Shown: positions 58,641 through 64,000 of the stretch, one piece after another | Position numbering within the stretch: position 1 is the stretch's first letter | Layout of the letters: each line of letters opens with the position of its first letter | NCBI GenBank assembly: GCA_029465975.1 | Contig: CM055749.1 | Span: forward strand, 13,415,898-13,479,897 | Length of the DNA stretch: 64,000 nucleotides | Origin: Dallia pectoralis | Taxonomy: Eukaryota; Chordata; Actinopteri; Esociformes; Umbridae | Reading direction: 5' to 3' | Position numbers and translations under genes: made by a program | Notes under the pieces: model-generated | Databases searched by the model: none | What the model was told of the DNA's origin: nothing | The model's input: only the letters and a program-made list of their open reading frames with translations

Positions 58641-61455
58641 GGTACATACTTTGGAATTACAAATCGTAATCTACAATCCCCTTGTCACAGAAATGTCCCA
58701 ATTAACACAGGCTGGCTACTGCTCAAATATTGTTGGAGACACCTAGTTACTCTAATGTAGACTGTTATCTCATTCCATGGAAATGATCACTGGGTGGCCT
58801 TCCTAATATAACTAGAACAGTTCAGGCTGTCGAATCAAAGTTGGTATAGCTCCATCTAGTGGAGTCCTTGTAGATATCATTTACAGAATTTGGCAACAGT
58901 TATTGCGTTGATATTGTCAGACAGTGCCCACATGAACAGTAGGGTGTTTCTTCCTCTATATGTTTTTGTTCTCTGTGGGTCGCTAATCTGAATATTCCTC
59001 AATCTGTCATGAGCTCTGAGCTTGTTTGCATATGCTAGTAGATCCCTGCCATTATAGCTAATGCTATATTACAATTAATCAGATCAGAATAGGGGTATGA
59101 TATGTTTTGAGTTGTTGAAGGAAAAACTTAACTTTATCTTAGTGTGTGGCGAAAGGTCTATGTTGTCAAAATCTAAAAAAGTTGCGATTTTCTTCCGCCC
59201 CAGTGAGCTTAACTAGCATGTCAAAGTTAATTAATTTAAATATTGTCATTATTCTTTGAAGTATTCTGAAAGTCCTTACCGTCACAAATTGTAAACACTA
59301 TGTAAAATTCACATATAGATTCATATGACTGAAGAAATGGTCAAGGTTTACTAATTAGCAGACCACTGCCCGGTCCAGACCCGGGCAGCATCCTATATGG
59401 ACCAGGACCTGTAACCGAATATTATCTGAAGGAACTTCTAATTGGCCCAACTTGTGAAGCCTTTACAAAAGTTGTTTTAGTGGCCCAGGGAAATCTGGCC
59501 AATGGCATGAGTTGTAAATGCCTTCAACTTATTGAAGTGGGAGATAAGCAATTTCACACGACGAGGTCTTAAAAAGAGAAAGGAAGGCAGAACAGAGCTT
59601 TAAATACACAATTCACAGACTCTTACATGTTCATAGTTTTTATCGGTAGACGGTAGGGCAAAACAAAGACTGTAGCGGAAATGTGAAGCGTCACTACTAG
59701 AAAAACATAAATAATTTCAGGAAATATTTTTTATTTGACCTAATTACATTTTAACTTAATACCCCTGCTTTAAGTGTACCTAAAAGACTGTCTATGGCAC
59801 TTCATGTGGATCTGCAGTAGACCGAACTGAGAACCGGGTTGATAATCTGGCATCACACCCCCAGGACTTGATTTAGGAGCAGGGAGATCTTCACTACTCC
59901 AGCATTGACTGGTGGATTTTTGAGTCAAAACCTTAATCACGTTTAATAAAAAAATATAGAAAATCATACTTTTTTACGTGCTACTAATAATATGTCTATT
60001 CACACACGTTCGACTGTCAGTCTTTACTATTTTTGGGATTTACTTTAATATCCAACATCATTGGGCTTTATTGATTGGTCAAGCGTGATGCGTGTGTGTT
60101 TGTGTCATCTCCAATATACCCGTCCAATAAGTAAAACACATTTCATATAGAGAACATTATGGCATATCAATGTTCAGAATAGACAATGATTATCTGTCTG
60201 CTGATATAACTTACGCCAGGTTGACGTAGCGTGAGATTCTCGCCCCGGAATAGATTGGAAAGGTTACAGTATTGACTTTAAAGTTTGAAACGGGGAACAA
60301 AAAATTGAGGTACAATCCGAGGTGATCCACAGATGAGTCACCGTTGATGCATCTGAGTACGTCTAGTGAGGCCTTCATCCGGAAGGATCTACTCATTACA
60401 GTCAGGCTAGCCTGCGTACGCCCACATGACTGCAGTTTTCACACAGCCTCATGATCACAGAGGAGCGGGGCCGGGGACGTGGACGTGGACGTGGGGACCC
60501 TGGCTCTGTCCAATTTCCCTGATTTACTGTTTCCCCCACAAGCCCTGTGAGCTGTTCAATAGCGCTAAAAGCCTCATTCACACTAATGGGGCTCCTCCGT
60601 GACGCAGGAGAAGACTCCCGGGCCGAATGCTTTACCATGTCTTACCCAATATTGTACAGAGAATAAAACGATACCCAGAGCCCAACAGCAGCAGTGTAAT
60701 TGGGTCTGACAAACTGGGCCGGCTTTAATCAGCTGCACCATTGATTAACTGAAAACAGCAGCTCACTGAGGATACAGTGGCATAATTATACAAGCAGGGG
60801 GATCCACTATGGAATATAAGGTATTCATTATAGAACTGTCACTGAAATATCTCCACCAAACTTGTTTCAAATGCCAACGTCTGAGCCAAACGGTGACAGT
60901 GAAATGGAAGTATGTCCAAACGTTTCAGTGAGACTGTATACACCTTCTGGGTTTGTCCATAAGTCGTGATGTTTTGCATTTGTTGCTAATACCAACGTCG
61001 CCTGGACATTCTTACTATTGCTGCCCGAGTTCCTTTGTACATTGAAAATTATATTTTAATTGCCGCTGGATTGCAATTGATCTGTTTGTACAGTAGATGG
61101 CTCTGCCAGCCTGTCTGATGACAATAATGCTTTATTTCAGGTAGGTCTCAGAGACGTGAAGCAGTTGAAGAGTTTTCATAAGAGTTTCATATCAATGTCT
61201 GGTGGACAGTGTCTCCATGTTTGATTTGTCCCTGTTTGATAAATGACCTACCTAAAAATATATCATGAATTTCTACAAACGACTGGCAGGTTTTTGTGAA
61301 TGGAGCACATTGAGATTGAGTAATGACAGCATTTCTGTAATATGTCCATAACCGCCTGGTTCCTCATTGGCTACCTGAGGGGACTGAACATTCTGATTCG
61401 CTCAAAGGGGAAATTCCAAAGCCTTCTCAGTCAATGCAGGAGTCCAAGTGGTAGA
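58641..61455. other. Intergenic region between cyp2r1 and calca
   Basis: 2.8 kb without recognised coding sequence. A short GGACGT tandem (GGGGACGTGGACGTGGACGT) occurs near 60,473. Regulatory elements for calca could lie here but none is certain apart from the TATA box. Confidence 0.6.
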
Positions 61456-61463
61456 TATATAAA
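61456..61463 (+). promoter_or_regulatory. TATA box of calca
   Basis: TATATAAA lies about 100 bp upstream of a strong GTAAGT donor and 0.8 kb upstream of the calca signal-peptide exon. An inverted CCAAT motif (ATTGGCT) lies about 90 bp further upstream. Assignment rests on spacing. Confidence 0.55.
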
Positions 61464-61489
61464 CCAGGGCGTTGAAGCACAGTGCAATC

Positions 61490-61564
61490 TATTTGCACAT
61501 TGGTCAACATCTAAAACGACTGTACTTATTAGATCTTCAAGATCCATAAGAAGAACAAACTGCA
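61490..61564 (+). other. calca: calca non-coding exon 1 (start approximate)
   Basis: The 5' UTR exon is inferred between about 30 bp after the TATA box and the consensus donor CTGCA|GTAAGT (donor at 61565). Calcitonin/CGRP genes characteristically have a non-coding first exon and a start codon in exon 2. The 5' end is estimated. Confidence 0.5.
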
Positions 61565-62237
61565 GTAAGTATTGAATTTTGACCTTTTTCATGGCATGTT
61601 ATTCATTGGTTTGATTTGGATGGGATGTTATTTCCTCAACTATTAGCAATTCTGACAAATCTGCAGACATTCCGAATCGGAACCCAGACCTTTCAGTTTG
61701 TGACTGAATAGCAAATGGGTGAGGGAATACAGAGATGACAGATTAGGTTTGCAAAGAAAGTGACTTTGTAGGGGTAGATAGGCTGGATGTGATGTGACTG
61801 TGTGCCTGAGATCAGATAACTTCTCATTATACTAATGCATGGGCTCCTGTGGAAGCCACTGTCTGGATGCTTGCAGCCACCACTTGTGATCTAGATAAAA
61901 TCACTAGTGTTCATTTGTAGGGTCTGCTGCAGCTTCTTCAAGCCAAGCTTGCCCAGCTCTCCCCTCCTCCTCTAGTTTGTTTACGGACCGCAAGGGAATG
62001 TAGTGATTTTATCTTTTCAACACAGTCGAGAAATTATGTTTTAGGAGAGTGTGATTTGGGTAGCTTCCCATTAGGACAGTGAGACATAAACTGTTACTGA
62101 GATGAATGAACGACATTGAGAAAAGACACTGGGAGATTTGAAGATATGCGTTTTCATGAGGATGACATATTTATGATCTGCTATGGGAGAAATGAAAAAC
62201 CAGTTTATATGGTTGTAATGTGTTAACCACAGGGATC

Positions 62238-62323
62238 ATGTTCGTGCTGAAGGTTTCGTCACTACTTGTTGCCTATGTCCTGCTCATTTGTCAGATGCAC
62301 AGCTCACATTCAGCTCCTACCAG
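62238..62323 (+). CDS. calca: Calcitonin/CGRP precursor, first coding exon (3'-partial gene)
   Basis: Exon 2 begins at 62233 after TTAACCACAG, and its ATG at 62238 opens a frame running to the donor ACCAG|GTGAGG. It encodes a classic signal peptide: MFVLKVSSLLVAYVLLIC, then QMHSSHSAPTR. The VAY-L-ICQM core and the AP-R end match fish calcitonin/CGRP precursors, and the exon stops at the phase expected for CALCA exon 2. Later exons for the propeptide, calcitonin and CGRP are not in the window. Position beside cyp2r1 supports calca over other family members. The peptide hormone is secreted and acts on calcitonin-family receptors (family knowledge). Confidence 0.85.
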
Positions 62324-64000
62324 GTGAGGAACAAAACATGGTTTTACACAGATGTTTCCTGTTCGACACAGGAATTTATGTTAAGACTACAGGTTAGGTG
62401 ATAAAAATCTCGAAAGAAAGTAAGGAGAGTATAGTTTATTTGGGGTACTTCTATCATTTATCAGTAATTGTTAACATTTTATTGACTGTATTCCAAAGGG
62501 TGTTGATAGCCTAATCTTAGTTAAATGATGTGGTTGAAGACATGCTTTAGCTCACATTATATGCCCTTTATATAGCAATACAGAGGATAAGTATACTTTA
62601 AGCGTGTCAAAATTCAAAATAAATATGCCAGTACCATAAAAAGTGTACTATCATTACACATACCCATTTATTTTCCTACTATAATTGTACTATTTTTTAT
62701 ATTAAATCAAATTGTAAGTAAAATAAAAGTGTTTGCGAGTGATCAAGAACATGATGTGTATAATTAGAGGGTTAGGGTATAGGGCGAAAAAATCTATCTT
62801 TTATTTTATAAAAACCTAAGATCACCTATAGGTTTTGTTTGAACATTTCTGAAATATGTTGCTTGCATAGGTATTCAACCTGCACATATTAACCCACATT
62901 TGGCAACAATAACATCTTTGATATAACTTTGCACAGACAACTAAGGTTCCAACAACACTTGTGGAACGCAAATTATTTTTCGAATGAATGTTGACATCAG
63001 GACATTACCACTGTAGGACATTAAACTTTTTGTGCTTCTCAATGTTGCTTTGGCCATGTTCTTGGGATCATTGTCATGTTGAAAGGTGTATTTCCTCACA
63101 AGCTGGAAGGTTTTTATGGAATGTTCTGTCTGATTTGCTTCGTGACCTTCAACGGTTTCCAGACAATATCTGGAGCAACTTTAGTCGTTCACATGTGTTA
63201 GCCAACGACTAGTTAAATGTGTCCTTCTAAGGGCAATTTGGTTTCTCTGTGCAAGCAACCTATTTTAGCTTCACATTTAAAAAATTTAAGTAAACTAAAA
63301 AAATCAGCATATCATCCTACATTATTGATTTTGAGTTTGTTGTAATAAATCTGACAAAAATAAAATTTCTATGTATCATTTGTAATTCAGAAATATGATA
63401 GAATCTATTAGGGGATTCACTGTCTTTGCAATGGACTATTCTGAAGCATATACATTGTTATAGTGTATAATTACACAGCATATGTAGAATTAAATGTAGT
63501 ATATTAGTATGAAATATAAAATATATTAAATACATATATTGTATAATATACGCTAAATATACTAAATGCAAAAACAATTCCCAATGTAAATACTTTTTAA
63601 TATATTTAACACTTTCCAATTTAAATAATTGTAAGTTTTTTCATTGCAGACATAAATACATACATTTATTAACTAAGTATTTTATAATGCTTAGTATATG
63701 CTTGGATGTGATCCAATATGTTGCTCTAATTAATACATTGACTCATAAAGCCATTCTATCCTGTCTTACTTCATCATGTCCATGTAAAAGAAAACCAATC
63801 TTAGAAAGACAGAAATATGATAAGGCTGTTTCTATAACATGTACCATTTTGTGACAATTGTGACTGTTCTTTTCTATCTGGTCACATATGGTATTGTCAT
63901 TAAGGTCTTAACCTGACAACGTTTAAAACACCGTTTTGATTTAACCTGCAGTAGTCATTGGATAAACTATTACTATTATACATGCATTAACTATGTGTTT
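62324..64000 (+). other. calca intron 2 (continues past the window)
   Basis: AT-rich intron, strongly so after 63,280. It contains the Tc1 relic at 62.87-63.22 kb. No propeptide or hormone exon was found up to 64,000. Confidence 0.6.
62865..63215 (-). pseudogene. Tc1-like transposase remnant in calca intron 2
   Basis: The minus strand around 63,085-63,050 reads FQHDNDPKNMAKATL, matching the Tc1 second catalytic Asp block (FQxDNDPKHTA). The flanking GGTATTCAACCTGCACATAT and TTTGGCAACAATAACATCTT fit the same element. It is short and out of frame on both sides. Confidence 0.75.

Noticed and set aside
60402..60638. 78-codon minus-strand frame with Pro-Arg repeats near calca
   Set aside because: The repeats come from a short GGACGT tandem. 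No homolog was recognised, though an unannotated exon cannot be fully excluded.

Overview
The window is nuclear DNA from a vertebrate, almost certainly a teleost fish. It is intron-rich, with GT-AG introns, long AT-rich gaps, many Tc1/mariner relics and a very high minisatellite load. Two interspersed repeats (15.4-17.7 kb; 20.0 and 40.5 kb) look like families common in salmonids and pike, so a protacanthopterygian is my guess; the species cannot be fixed from the sequence.

Three protein-coding genes are supported. (1) 29,987-47,212 (+): fifteen exons of a PDE3-type cyclic nucleotide phosphodiesterase, called pde3b from its neighbours. The exons join in one open frame of 2,376 nt (791 codons plus stop). 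The N-terminal membrane-region exon is not in the window, so most or all of the first 30 kb is probably the large first intron. (2) 56,343-53,070 (-): a complete five-exon cyp2r1 (vitamin D 25-hydroxylase), 508 codons plus stop, with all P450 signatures. (3) From about 61,490 (+): the start of a calcitonin/CGRP gene (calca), with TATA box, non-coding exon 1, and exon 2 carrying the signal peptide; the hormone exons lie beyond the right edge. The order PDE3B-CYP2R1-CALCA is the conserved vertebrate block. pde3b and cyp2r1 converge; cyp2r1 and calca diverge. These genes act in cAMP/cGMP breakdown, vitamin D activation and calcium/peptide-hormone signalling; nothing suggests they form one pathway here.

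The rest is repeat landscape. At least fourteen minisatellite arrays (units 17-69 bp) total roughly 12 kb: 0.2-1.6, 10.0-11.0, 23.6-25.1, 31.2-32.6, 33.8-34.5, 34.8-36.2, 38.6-39.6, 39.7-40.4, 41.0-41.5, 46.1-46.9, 48.5-49.2 and 56.8-58.1 kb. Seven sit in pde3b introns (31.2 and 31.8 kb in intron 2, then introns 3, 4, 6, 7, 8 and 15) and one in its probable 3' UTR. Two of these begin exactly at an exon end and repeat that exon's 5' splice site dozens of times. Two other arrays have grown inside transposon-like repeats. A 481-bp foldback element lies at 7.9-8.4 kb, and a perfect 48-bp hairpin marks a direct-to-inverted switch in an array at 31.7 kb.

I found no rRNA, tRNA, CRISPR or prokaryotic feature. 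The longest uninterrupted reading frames (31.6-32.8 and 46.1-47.2 kb) are artefacts of tandem repeats without stop codons.
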